The notes beneath the pieces are model-generated. The model did not search any database. It was given only the letters and a program-made list of their open reading frames with translations, and was not told the DNA's origin. This document shows, one piece after another, positions 1-7,927 of a stretch of 64,000 bases of DNA; within the stretch, counting starts at the first letter, position 1; every line of letters begins with the position of its first letter. Location of the stretch: positions 124,001 to 188,000 of the forward strand of contig NZ_BMNC01000002.1 of NCBI RefSeq assembly GCF_014646255.1. Direction: 5' to 3'. The DNA comes from Lentzea pudingi. GTDB lineage: Bacteria; Actinomycetota; Actinomycetes; Mycobacteriales; Pseudonocardiaceae. Made by a program: the position numbers and the translations under genes.

Positions 1-27
1 AACGGAGCTGGATCGAGGAGGTGCGAG

Positions 28-93
28 ATGTCAGAGCCTGTCTTTGGGCGCGGCACCGCATTCGCGACCCGTCCAGCCGTCCTTCGCGCCTGA
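28..93 (+). CDS. short ORF (21 codons), possible leader peptide
   Basis: An ATG at 28 follows a strong GAGGAG ribosome site (15-20) and opens a 21-residue frame ending in TGA, 66 bases before the RIO kinase start. I do not recognise the peptide and it shows no motif. It could be a small leader gene of the kinase or a chance ORF; only the Shine-Dalgarno match supports it. Confidence 0.22.
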   Translation: MSEPVFGRGTAFATRPAVLRA

Positions 94-159
94 TCAGCAC
101 CGTTTGATCGCAGAGCGCCAGCAGGGCGGTCACCCTTCATCTTTTTGGGAGACCCCACC

Positions 160-1128
160 GTGCGCGAGCACGATCTTTTCGAACGTTACGAATCTGCTTT
201 CGATGGCGCCGACGACACCATGCGGCGCAAGGGAAAGCGCACCAACCGCAGGGCCGACGACGCGGAACCCACGCGTCGCGGCCGCATGACCGAAGAAGAG
301 AAGCTGCGCGTCGCGCGAGTGCGCGAGGACCAGCTCAGCACGGCGGACACTCCCGAGGACGGCGACCGCTGGTCCACGTGGGGTGACGCCGAGCAGGGTC
401 CGAAACCGCACCCGAACTGGCTCATCACGGAACTGGCCGCGGTCGACCGCGAGCTGGGCATCGTGAAGACCGGCAAGGAGGCGGACGTCTTCCTGCTGGA
501 ACGCGCGATGGGCGACCGGGCGTGCCTGCTCGCCGCCAAGCGCTACCGCAGCAACGACCACCGGATGTTCCACCGCGACGCGGGGTACCTCGAGGGTCGT
601 CGCATGAAGAAGTCCCGTGAGACGCGGGCGATCGCGAACCGCACCGCGTTCGGGCGCAACCTGATCGCGGAACAGTGGACGGTCGCCGAGTTCGCGGCTC
701 TCACCAGGCTGTGGCAGATCGGCGCACCCGTGCCGTACCCGGTGCAGCGCAGCGGCACCGAGCTGCTGCTGGAGTTCATCGGGGACGCCGACGGCAACGC
801 GGCACCGCGGCTCGCGCAGACCCGTCCCGACGAGGACGAGCTGCTAGACCTGTGGCGCCAGCTGGTCGCGACGCTCATGACGCTCGCCGAGGCGGGCATC
901 ACGCACGGCGACCTCTCGGCGTACAACCTGATGGTCCACGAGGGCAGGCTGATCATGATCGACCTGCCGCAGGTGGTCGACCTCGTCGCGAACCCGCGCG
1001 GTGTGGAGTTCCTGGACCGCGACGTCCGCAACATCTGCGGCTGGTTCGCCTCGCGCGGCCTGCCCGCGGAGATCGGCGAGCCGTCCGCGCTGGTGGCGAC
1101 GCTGCTGGACGTGGCGGGTATGGCCTGA
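160..1128 (+). CDS. RIO-family atypical serine protein kinase
   Basis: Cytosolic RIO-type kinase of about 322 residues. The catalytic loop HGDLSAYNL is at residues 249-257 (Asp251 as catalytic base) and the metal-binding IDLPQ at 267-271 replaces the DFG of ordinary kinases, which is diagnostic for RIO. The likely ATP lysine is Lys127 in LLAAKRYRS. The first 60 residues are charged and rich in Arg/Glu. I chose GTG at 160 because GGGAG (147-151) sits 8 bases upstream; the alternative TTG at 145 has no site. RIO kinases act in ribosome maturation in archaea and eukaryotes; the bacterial substrate is not known. It is followed by a strong terminator, so it is probably monocistronic. Confidence 0.9.
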   Translation: MREHDLFERYESAFDGADDTMRRKGKRTNRRADDAEPTRRGRMTEEEKLRVARVREDQLSTADTPEDGDRWSTWGDAEQGPKPHPNWLITELAAVDRELGIVKTGKEADVFLLERAMGDRACLLAAKRYRSNDHRMFHRDAGYLEGRRMKKSRETRAIANRTAFGRNLIAEQWTVAEFAALTRLWQIGAPVPYPVQRSGTELLLEFIGDADGNAAPRLAQTRPDEDELLDLWRQLVATLMTLAEAGITHGDLSAYNLMVHEGRLIMIDLPQVVDLVANPRGVEFLDRDVRNICGWFASRGLPAEIGEPSALVATLLDVAGMA

Positions 1129-1135
1129 CCCGCGT

Positions 1136-1175
1136 CGCGCGCCCGGCCGTGTCCAACGACACTGCCGGGCGCGCG
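1136..1175 (+). terminator. terminator hairpin after the RIO kinase
   Basis: A perfect 12-bp stem (1136-1147 with 1164-1175) is continued by a further 5-bp stem (GTGTC/GACAC) closed by a CAAC loop. It starts eight bases after the kinase stop. There is no long T tract, which is usual for actinobacterial hairpin terminators. The rest of the gap (1176-1353) holds a possible -10 (TAGACT, 1195-1200) for the helicase but no convincing -35. Confidence 0.7.
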
Positions 1176-1353
1176 AGACGTTCTCATTGATCAGCTAGAC
1201 TGTGCTGTACACCGATGAAGGCTTGACGGCCGTTGACCGGTGTTTCCACCCACTCATCAGCGGCGTGACCATCACGCCGGGCCCGTCCTTGTGATCGGCA
1301 CCGCGGTAGCACGCGGGGCAGCCTCGAGACGTGCCATGTCCCGGAGGTTTGTT

Positions 1354-2913
1354 TTGCCATCAATGTCCGAAGGTCGTTCCGAGCACGCACAAAGCCGCAG
1401 GTCACCGCGGCGCCGCTCGGGTCGCCAGGGCAACTCCTCGCGTCCGCAGCAGCGGGTCGAGGAACCGATCGTCGCCGAGCACTTCGAGAGCACGCTGCCG
1501 GAAGGCCCGCTGCCCTCGTTCGCTGAGCTCGGCTTGGCCGACGCGCTGATCAAGTCACTCGTCGCCAACGAAATCACCGAGCCGTTCCCCATCCAGGCGG
1601 CCACCCTTCCCGACGCCATGGCGGGCAAGGACATCCTCGGCCGCGGCCAGACCGGCTCCGGCAAGACGCTGGCGTTCGGCCTCGCGATGCTGACGCGCCT
1701 CGCGTCCGGCCGCTCGATGCCGCACAAGCCGCGCGGCCTGATCCTCGTCCCGACCCGCGAGCTCGCGATGCAGGTGGAGACGGCGCTCATGCCGCACGCC
1801 CGCTCGCTGGGCCTGTGGTGCCGCGTCGTCGTCGGCGGCACGTCGTTCCCGCGCCAGATCGAACACCTCCGCCGCGGCGTCGACCTGCTGATCGCCACGC
1901 CGGGCCGGCTGTCCGACCACGTCCGCCAGGGCACGTGCGACCTCGGCTCCGTCGAGATCACCGCGCTGGACGAGGCCGACCAGATGGCGGACATGGGCTT
2001 CATGCCCCAGGTCCGCGCGATCCTCGACCTGACCCCGCAGGACGGGCAGCGCCTGCTGTTCTCCGCGACGCTCGACGGCGACGTGGACAAGCTGGTCCGC
2101 CAGTACCTGCACTCCCCGGTGACGCACTCGGTGGCCCCGTCCACCGCGAGCGTCACGACCATGGAGCACCACCTGCTGTTCGTGTCCGCGGAGGACAAGC
2201 AGAACGTGGTGACCGAGGTGGCCGCGCGCGAGGGCCGCACGATCATGTTCGTGCGCACCAAGCACCACGTCGACCGCCTCGCCAAGAAGCTCCGCTCGGT
2301 CGGCGTCGCCGCAGGCGCCCTGCACGGCGGCAAGGCGCAGAGCGCGCGCACCCGCGTGCTCGGCGAGTTCCGCGAGGGCACCACGCCCGTCCTGATCGCG
2401 ACGGACGTGGCAGCCCGGGGCATCCACGTCGACGACGTGTCCCTGGTCGTCCACGTCGACCCGCCGGCCGACCCGAAGGACTACCTGCACCGCGCCGGCC
2501 GCACGGCTCGCGCGGGCCAGTCCGGCACGGTCGTCACGCTGGTAACGCACGACCAGCGCCGCGCCGTCCAGGGCATGGCCCAGCGCGCCGGCATCCGTCC
2601 GGAGAGCACGAAGGTGCGCCCCGGCGACGACGACCTGGTCCGCATCACCGGTGCCCGCACGCCTTCGGGCGAGCCGCTCATCGAGCGCGAGAAGCCGGCC
2701 CGCCGCAGCGGCGGCAGCGGCGGACGTCGCTTCGGTGCCCCGGCCGCCGGCGGCGGCCGCGGCGAGTACCGCGGTGGCTCCGGTCGCCGCACCGAGGGCG
2801 GCGGCGAGTTCCGTGGCGGCCCGCGCCGTTCGGAGCGCACCGAGGGCGGCCGTGGTTTCGGCCGGCCCGAGCGCAGCAGCGCGGGTCGTCCGCGCCGGGC
2901 GCCGCAGCACTGA
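1354..2913 (+). CDS. DEAD-box ATP-dependent RNA helicase
   Basis: RNA helicase of about 519 residues acting on structured RNA (ribosome assembly or RNA decay). All family motifs are visible: Q motif FAELGL...PIQ, motif I GQTGSGKT (98-105), PTRELA, TPGR, DEAD (206-209), SAT (about 237), ATDVAARG and HRAGRTAR (379-386). After about residue 450 comes an Arg/Gly-rich disordered tail typical of RNA-binding helicases. TTG at 1354 is preferred because GGAGG (1343-1347) lies 6 bases upstream; ATG 1363 and ATG 1336 are in-frame alternatives. A hairpin terminator follows. It resembles the actinobacterial RhlE/DeaD group; the exact subfamily is uncertain. Confidence 0.93.
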   Translation: MPSMSEGRSEHAQSRRSPRRRSGRQGNSSRPQQRVEEPIVAEHFESTLPEGPLPSFAELGLADALIKSLVANEITEPFPIQAATLPDAMAGKDILGRGQTGSGKTLAFGLAMLTRLASGRSMPHKPRGLILVPTRELAMQVETALMPHARSLGLWCRVVVGGTSFPRQIEHLRRGVDLLIATPGRLSDHVRQGTCDLGSVEITALDEADQMADMGFMPQVRAILDLTPQDGQRLLFSATLDGDVDKLVRQYLHSPVTHSVAPSTASVTTMEHHLLFVSAEDKQNVVTEVAAREGRTIMFVRTKHHVDRLAKKLRSVGVAAGALHGGKAQSARTRVLGEFREGTTPVLIATDVAARGIHVDDVSLVVHVDPPADPKDYLHRAGRTARAGQSGTVVTLVTHDQRRAVQGMAQRAGIRPESTKVRPGDDDLVRITGARTPSGEPLIEREKPARRSGGSGGRRFGAPAAGGGRGEYRGGSGRRTEGGGEFRGGPRRSERTEGGRGFGRPERSSAGRPRRAPQH

Positions 2914-2933
2914 GCTTGATCTGATCGACGGTT

Positions 2934-2963
2934 AAGGCCGCTTCCCTTCGGGGAGGCGGCCTT
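2934..2963 (+). terminator. terminator hairpin after the helicase
   Basis: AAGGCCGC (2934-2941) pairs with GCGGCCTT (2956-2963), extended by a partial TCCC/GGGG stem and a short TTC loop, 20 bases after the helicase stop codon. Confidence 0.7.
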
Positions 2964-2964
2964 C

Positions 2965-3450
2965 GCCGTGTGTGGAGCCGGTCGCCTTCGCTCGTTGCAA
3001 GGTGTCGGTACCAGGCTGTTCGCAAGGCTGCAGCCTTCGCCATGCGCCGGACAGCGCCGCTTCCTGGGGTGCAGGGGCCCGCTTGCGGGACAGCAGACCA
3101 GGCCGACCGCGAGACAGCCGTCTTCGCCATTCGCGGGGCAGCAACCAGCGCCGCTTCCTGGGTGCAGGGTCCGCCGTTTGCAGGGCGGCGACCCCCGCTT
3201 CGTTGGCGAGACTGTTCCTTCGCCCTCTCCAGGCCAGCAGCGTCCGCGTTCGCGGGGCAGCGGCCATCGCCGCTCGCGAGGCACAGCGTTCGCGAGGCGC
3301 AGCGTTCCCGAAGCAGCAGCGTTCGCCGTTTGCAGGGCGGCGGCCCCAGGCCGTTCGCGAAGCAGCAGCCCTCTCCGTTGACAACGCGGCAGCCACCGCC
3401 GTCCCCGAGGCTGCGGCATCGCCGTGTGCGGACGGCGGCCTCGCCGTGCG
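2965..3450. repeat. degenerate minisatellite-like tract, no gene
   Basis: About 485 bases without a plausible gene. The sequence is built from degenerate units of roughly 17-25 bases related to TTCGCGAGGCAGCGGCC: variants such as TTCGCGAGGCGCAGCG, TTCCCGAAGCAGCAGCG and GTTCGCGAAGCAGCAGCC follow one another (clearest at 3240-3420), and a longer unit around GCCGCTTCCTGGGTGCAGGG occurs twice (about 3056 and 3150). TTTGCAGGGCGGCG occurs at about 3176 and 3330. Open frames through it in several phases are consequences of the repeat, not genes. Confidence 0.6.
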
Positions 3451-3485
3451 CGGGCCCAGTTGTCCACAGATCGGTGAGCGGTGGG

Positions 3486-3512
3486 TTGACACGCGCGGAT
3501 CGTCGCTATGTT
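3486..3512 (+). promoter_or_regulatory. possible promoter of the MFS exporter
   Basis: TTGACA (3486-3491) is followed after 15 bases by TATGTT (3507-3512), about 100 bases before the exporter ATG. The -35 is perfect; the spacer is short of the usual 17, so this is tentative. Confidence 0.35.
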
Positions 3513-3614
3513 GAATGAAGGCCGGTGGTCAGCCCCCAGGGTGGGTGGGGCCTGCGTGGGGCCTGCGTAGGGCCTGCGCGGCGGTTGTTCAGCTTGTGCC
3601 GCATAAGGTGCCCC

Positions 3615-4820
3615 ATGGGGCGGAACTGGTACTTGCTGTGGAGCGGGAGCGCTGTCTCCGCGCTGGGGGATGGCCTCTTCCTGGCGGCACTGCCGTTGCT
3701 CGCCGCCACCCTCACCCAGGATCCGAAGCTCATCGCCGGTGTCAGCTTCTTCGGCACGCTGCCGTGGCTGCTGGTGTCGCTCTCGGCAGGCGCGGCGGCC
3801 GACCGGTACGACGGCCGTCGGCTTCTCCTCGCGGCGCTGTGGGTCCAATGTGCGTTGATGGCCGTCCTCGCCGCCTTCCACAACGCGCACATCGCTTTCC
3901 TGTATGGCATGGCGTTCCTCATCGGCACTGCCGAGACCGTGCCGAGAGCGGTCGGGCAGCCGCTCATCAAGGCCACTGTGGAGAACCATCTGCTGGAGCG
4001 CGCGAACGGCAGGCTGTTCGCCTCGCAGTCGACAGCCCTGCAGTTCCTGGGGCCTCCGCTTGGTGGGCTGTTGTTCGCCGTGGCGGTTCCGGCGCCGTTC
4101 TGGGTCAACGCGCTGACGTTCGCCATCGCGGCGGCGCTGGTCACCAAGATGCGCACCAGCCACGACAAACCACCGGTTCGGCCGAAGGCCAGAGAAGGTT
4201 TGCGGTGGCTGTTGAACCACAAGGCGCTCAGGACGATCACCGTCGTGTCGGCGACCACGAACCTGTGCATCGCGATGACGATGGCGACGCTGGTGTTGTT
4301 CGCTCAGCAACGGCTGGGGCTCACCAACGCGGGGTTCGGGGCGTTCCTGGCCACGCTTGCCTGTGGTGGTGTGGCTGGCGGGCTGTTTGCCGAGCGGTTG
4401 ATCAGCAGGTACCGCTACACGATCTCAGCCACCGTGGTGCTCATCCCGTTGATGTGGCTGGGGATCGCCACGGTCGCCCACGACCTCGTGACGGTCGCGG
4501 TGTTCGCGGTGGTGAGTTCGTTCTGCACCGCGGTGTGGGGTGTGGCGACGGCGAGCTTCCGGCAGAGAACGGTGCCCACCGAGTTGCTCGGGCGTGTCAG
4601 CAGCGCGCAGACGCTGATCACCTGGGGTGTGCAGCCGGTCGGTGCGCTGCTGGGTGGGCTCACGGCGGACTGGTTCGGGCTGTTGGCTCCCTGGTATGTG
4701 GCGATAACCCTGCGAACCGTTGTGGGGGTGCTCAGTCTGAGATCGCTGCAGCGAACTGCGCTGAGTACAGCCGGTGGTAGTGAGCACCCGGTCCCGCCCA
4801 CGGGGCTGTCCGCTGGGTAG
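3615..4820 (+). CDS. MFS transporter (EntS/MFS_3-like exporter)
   Basis: Integral membrane protein of about 401 residues with the hydrophobic pattern of a 12-helix major facilitator. The loop AAADRYDGRRLLL matches the MFS motif A (GxxxDRxGRR) between helices 2 and 3, and the second half contains a weaker copy. The overall form resembles the EntS-like branch that exports siderophores or drugs; the substrate cannot be read from sequence. ATG 3615 is preferred (AAGG at 3605-3608); the upstream in-frame extension is low-complexity sequence from the repeat side. It stands alone and converges on the siroheme gene across a hairpin. Confidence 0.85.
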   Translation: MGRNWYLLWSGSAVSALGDGLFLAALPLLAATLTQDPKLIAGVSFFGTLPWLLVSLSAGAAADRYDGRRLLLAALWVQCALMAVLAAFHNAHIAFLYGMAFLIGTAETVPRAVGQPLIKATVENHLLERANGRLFASQSTALQFLGPPLGGLLFAVAVPAPFWVNALTFAIAAALVTKMRTSHDKPPVRPKAREGLRWLLNHKALRTITVVSATTNLCIAMTMATLVLFAQQRLGLTNAGFGAFLATLACGGVAGGLFAERLISRYRYTISATVVLIPLMWLGIATVAHDLVTVAVFAVVSSFCTAVWGVATASFRQRTVPTELLGRVSSAQTLITWGVQPVGALLGGLTADWFGLLAPWYVAITLRTVVGVLSLRSLQRTALSTAGGSEHPVPPTGLSAG

Positions 4821-4884
4821 GCACGCAAGCTCCTGTGGGTCGGGAGGGTCGCGAAAACCCCGTCAGCTGTGCGGGCCTCCGCAA

Positions 4885-4922
4885 ACCGGTGGACTTGACG
4901 GCTGAATGCGAAGTCCACCGGT
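4885..4922. terminator. bidirectional terminator between convergent genes
   Basis: Perfect 12-bp inverted repeat ACCGGTGGACTT / AAGTCCACCGGT (4885-4896 and 4911-4922) with a 14-base loop, lying between the convergent MFS exporter and siroheme synthase stops. Confidence 0.7.
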
Positions 4923-4947
4923 GCACGACCTTTGTGAAGAAACTTAT

Positions 4948-6156
4948 CTAACTCTCCGTGGAAGCGATGTCGGCGACCGGGCCCACCACGATGATCGCCG
5001 GCGGACGGATCTCGTGCGCCTTCACGTCCGCGCCCAGCGAGTCCAAAGTGGACCGCAAGACGCGCTGAGCCGTGGTGCTGCCCTCCTGGATCACGGCGAC
5101 GGGGGTCGAGCCGGGACGACCTTCCATCAACGCCGTGGCGAACGCACCTGCCCGTTCGACCGCCATCATCAGCACGACGGTGCCACGCAGGCGTGCGATC
5201 GCCGACCAGTCGACGAGAGAGCGCGGGTCGTCCGGTGCGACGTGGCCGGAGACGACGACGACCTCGTGTGCCACGCCTCGGTGCGTCACGGGCACACCGG
5301 CCAACGCGGGCACACCGAACGCCGACGTCACGCCTGGCACCACCGTCACGGGGATCCCGGCCTCGGCGCACGCCAGCAGTTCCTCGAAGCCGCGCCCGAA
5401 GACGTACGGGTCGCCGCCCTTGAGCCGGACGACGAACTTCCCCTCCTTGGCGCGGTCGATCAGCGTCTGGTTGATGAACTCCTGCGTCGCCGCGCGGCCG
5501 TAGGGGATCTTCGCCGCGTCCACGACCTCGACGTGCGCGGGCAGTTCCTCCAGCAGCTCGCGCGGGGCGAGCCGGTCCGCGACGACCACGTCCGCGTGCG
5601 CCAGCAAACGCTTGCCCTGCACGGTGATCAGCTCGGGGTCACCGGGCCCGCCGCCGACCAGCGCGACGCCGACGGGTGGTGCGGCCTGGTCCGCGATGCG
5701 GCCATCGCGCAACGCCGCCACGAGCCCGTCCCGCACGGAGGCCGACCGGCGGTGCTCACCACCCGCCAGCACACCGATCAGCATGCCGTCGTGCATGCCC
5801 GTGGCCGGCGTGACGGCCGTGCCCTCGACGGCGATGTCCGCGCGCACGCAGAACACACGCTGCGAGAGAGCTTCTTCAGCGATCTGCGCGTTCACGTCGA
5901 TGTCGGACGTGCACGCCACCACGTACCACGCGCCCTCGACGTCGCCTGTCTCGAAGTACCTCTCACGCCACGTCAGCTCCCCCGCGTCGACCATGCCCTG
6001 CACGGCGGGGGTGACGGACGGCGACACGAGCTCGACGACGGCGCCGGACGCGATCAGGCGAGGAAGACGGCGCTGCGCGACCGTGCCTCCGCCGACCACG
6101 AGGACGCGCCGGCCCCGGAGGTCGAGGCCGGCCAGGTAGTGCTGTTCAAAGGGCAT
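4948..6156 (-). CDS. cysG: fused siroheme synthase: precorrin-2 dehydrogenase + uroporphyrinogen-III C-methyltransferase
   Basis: Two-domain cytosolic enzyme of about 402 residues. The N-terminal part has a dinucleotide-binding VLVVGGGTVAQRR typical of the precorrin-2 dehydrogenase/ferrochelatase domain. The C-terminal part, from about residue 150, is SUMT: VGGGPGDPELITVQG near its start, then RLKGGDPYVFGRG and VVPGVTSAFGVPA, all hallmark motifs. It makes precorrin-2, the branch point to siroheme and cobalamin, so it feeds the cobalamin operon nearby. Start taken at ATG 6156 (MPFEQHYLAG), matching the family N-terminus; ATG 6168 and 6174 are possible; no clear ribosome site. Whether the N-terminal domain also chelates iron cannot be told. 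Confidence 0.92.
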   Translation of the reverse strand: MPFEQHYLAGLDLRGRRVLVVGGGTVAQRRLPRLIASGAVVELVSPSVTPAVQGMVDAGELTWRERYFETGDVEGAWYVVACTSDIDVNAQIAEEALSQRVFCVRADIAVEGTAVTPATGMHDGMLIGVLAGGEHRRSASVRDGLVAALRDGRIADQAAPPVGVALVGGGPGDPELITVQGKRLLAHADVVVADRLAPRELLEELPAHVEVVDAAKIPYGRAATQEFINQTLIDRAKEGKFVVRLKGGDPYVFGRGFEELLACAEAGIPVTVVPGVTSAFGVPALAGVPVTHRGVAHEVVVVSGHVAPDDPRSLVDWSAIARLRGTVVLMMAVERAGAFATALMEGRPGSTPVAVIQEGSTTAQRVLRSTLDSLGADVKAHEIRPPAIIVVGPVADIASTES

Positions 6157-6207
6157 GCGTAGAAGCATCCACACCGGACACGCCGTGTCCAGCCGAAGGG
6201 AACATGG

Positions 6208-6921
6208 TCACACGGTCAGCAGCTCGAAAGAGGTGGCGAGCACCCCTCCGAAGCGCTGTCCCACGGCTTCTGCCATCGAACGGAGGAACGGCTCCGGGTC
6301 CGCCATGTCGCCGCTCAACGCCTCCAAGTACGCCTTGTGCGCGCGTAGAGAGGCCACGGAAGCGTCGAACGAGTCGGTGATGTCCACGGCGTGCGTCGCC
6401 AACGGTGAGGACGCCGCCGCCACGTACTTGACGCCTTCCCACTTCTCCAGCCCGAGCTCCGGGAAGATCCACCGGTTGCCCGCGTCCCGGACCGCGTCGA
6501 CGGCAGCGCGTCCGACGGCGATGTGGTCGGCCATGTTCAACCCACCGCCGGGCCAGGTCTCGCGGTAGTTGCCGGTGATGACGAACTCCGGCCGGTGGCG
6601 GCGGATGGCTGCCGCGATGTCGCGCCGCAACGGGACGCCGTACTCGATGGTGCCGTCCGGGTGGTCCAGGAACTCGACCTCGGTGACGCCGACGGCCGCA
6701 CAGGACGCGATCTGCTCCTCGACCCGCAACGGCGCGCAGGCAGCCGGTTCCATCGAGTCGATGCCGTTCTCACCACGGCACGCGAGCAGGTACTTGATGT
6801 TCTTGCCTTGGGCGGTCCAACGCGCGATGGCGCCCGCACCGCCGTACTCCATGTCATCGGGGTGAGCGACGACGACCAGCGCGCTCGACCAGTCTTCCGG
6901 CACAGCTTCCAGATCAGCCAT
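6208..6921 (-). CDS. PIG-L/LmbE family zinc deacetylase
   Basis: About 237 residues. VVAHPDDMEYGGAG near residue 17 is the AHPDD zinc motif of the PIG-L family, and ADHIAVG in the middle supplies the third ligand. Members remove acetyl groups from N-acetylglucosamine-type substrates (MshB and Mca in mycothiol metabolism, LmbE-like enzymes in natural products). This one is shorter than MshB/Mca (about 290), so I do not assign a mycothiol role. ATG 6921 gives the family-like N-terminus; the upstream extension is Arg/Ala filler. It lies downstream of, and on the same strand as, a secreted protease 41 bases away. Confidence 0.85.
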   Translation of the reverse strand: MADLEAVPEDWSSALVVVAHPDDMEYGGAGAIARWTAQGKNIKYLLACRGENGIDSMEPAACAPLRVEEQIASCAAVGVTEVEFLDHPDGTIEYGVPLRRDIAAAIRRHRPEFVITGNYRETWPGGGLNMADHIAVGRAAVDAVRDAGNRWIFPELGLEKWEGVKYVAAASSPLATHAVDITDSFDASVASLRAHKAYLEALSGDMADPEPFLRSMAEAVGQRFGGVLATSFELLTV

Positions 6922-6962
6922 GCGTGCAGGGTGCGCGCCGGAGCACGCACCCCGCAACAGGC

Positions 6963-7739
6963 TTACAGCTGAGCGGTGATCACGGCGTTGTACGACGCGA
7001 TCCGCGCGTACACGCCGGGGTAACCCGCGCCCGCGCAGCCGCGTCCCCAGGACGTGGCACCGATGAGCTTGCCGCCGTAGACCAGCGGACCGCCGGAGTC
7101 ACCCTGGCAGGTGTCGACACCACCCTGCGGGAAGCCCGCGCACACCATGGAGGTGTTGCTGTACTGCGAGTACGCGGTCTTGCAGGTCGAGTCCGACGTC
7201 AGCGGCACGTTCGCCTTGAGCAGGTACCGCGAGGCGGAACCACCCGAGGAGGTGGTGCCCCACCCGAGGATCAGCGCGGAGTTGCCGGCCGCGTAGAGCG
7301 CGGTGTCGGACGGCGTGGCCAGCGGCAGGGTGGCCGAGCTGATGTTGCGGTCGAGCGTCAGCACGGCCACGTCGTAGCCGGAGGTCGCCGTGCGGTAGCT
7401 CGGGTGCACCCAGATCCGGGTGACGCTCGCGACCGTGCCCGCGGTGCTCTGCTTGTCGTCACGTCCGTGCACGACACGCGTGCTGGAGGCCGAACGGCCG
7501 GACACGCAGTGGGCGGCCGTGACGACCTTGTTGGCCTTCACGAGCGTTCCACCGCAGAACTGCGATCCGGACGTGGACGCCAAGTAGACGGCCCACGGGT
7601 ACGTCGAGGTGCTTGCCCGCGTGCCACCGACGATCATCGGCGAGACGTCGTCCGCGGTAGCCGGAGGGGCGATGAAGAAGATGCTCGCGAGAGCGGACAC
7701 CAAGGCCGACACGATCAGGCGATGCAGGGTTTTCGCCAT
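6963..7739 (-). CDS. secreted trypsin-like serine protease (S1)
   Basis: 258-residue extracellular protease. A Sec signal peptide (positive start, hydrophobic core to about residue 22, ATA near 29) precedes a short pro-segment and IVGG (36-39), the mature N-terminus in chymotrypsin-fold enzymes. Triad: His77 (TAAHC), Asp123 (YDVAVL), Ser215 (GDSGGP). Asp209 at the S1 pocket position predicts cleavage after Arg/Lys. The residue before IVGG is Met, so activation is not classic trypsin self-cleavage. A ribosome site GGAAGG lies just before the ATG. One of four S1 paralogues in this window. Confidence 0.93.
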   Translation of the reverse strand: MAKTLHRLIVSALVSALASIFFIAPPATADDVSPMIVGGTRASTSTYPWAVYLASTSGSQFCGGTLVKANKVVTAAHCVSGRSASSTRVVHGRDDKQSTAGTVASVTRIWVHPSYRTATSGYDVAVLTLDRNISSATLPLATPSDTALYAAGNSALILGWGTTSSGGSASRYLLKANVPLTSDSTCKTAYSQYSNTSMVCAGFPQGGVDTCQGDSGGPLVYGGKLIGATSWGRGCAGAGYPGVYARIASYNAVITAQL

Positions 7740-7758
7740 GTTGCCAGTCCTTCCCTAT

Positions 7759-7801
7759 GACGCTGTGTGTGCAGGGTGTGAAGCACGGCACACACAGCGT
7801 C
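7759..7801 (-). terminator. 14-bp stem hairpin between cbiG and protease genes
   Basis: Perfect 14-bp inverted repeat (7759-7772 and 7788-7801; core CGCTGTGTGTGC) with a 15-base loop. It lies after the cobalamin operon and immediately upstream of the protease ribosome site, so it may end the cobalamin transcript or structure the protease 5' leader. No T tract. Confidence 0.5.
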
Positions 7802-7833
7802 AGGGGCGGAGATTCGACGGCGTAACCGCCATT

Positions 7834-7851
7834 AGTCGGACATGTCCGACT
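7834..7851. promoter_or_regulatory. 18-bp perfect palindrome, candidate operator
   Basis: AGTCGGACATGTCCGACT is fully self-complementary with no spacer, about 95 bases upstream of the secreted protease start. This form suits a dimeric repressor binding near the protease promoter. The regulator is unknown. Confidence 0.45.
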
Positions 7852-7927
7852 TCACTTTTGACTCAGCCGATTCCACGCGCCGTGAACGCCGCCTGGACGG
7901 AGGCGGCGTCAGCGTCGCCGTAGAGCG

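Noticed and set aside
2965..3450. CRISPR array
   Set aside because: Repeats are degenerate, variable in length and not separated by unique spacers of constant size; no cas genes nearby.
2481..4310. Minus-strand 609-codon frame through the repeat tract with Cys/Arg-rich repeats
   Set aside because: The repeated peptide pattern only mirrors the DNA repeats; the frame also runs antisense through the helicase end and the MFS gene.
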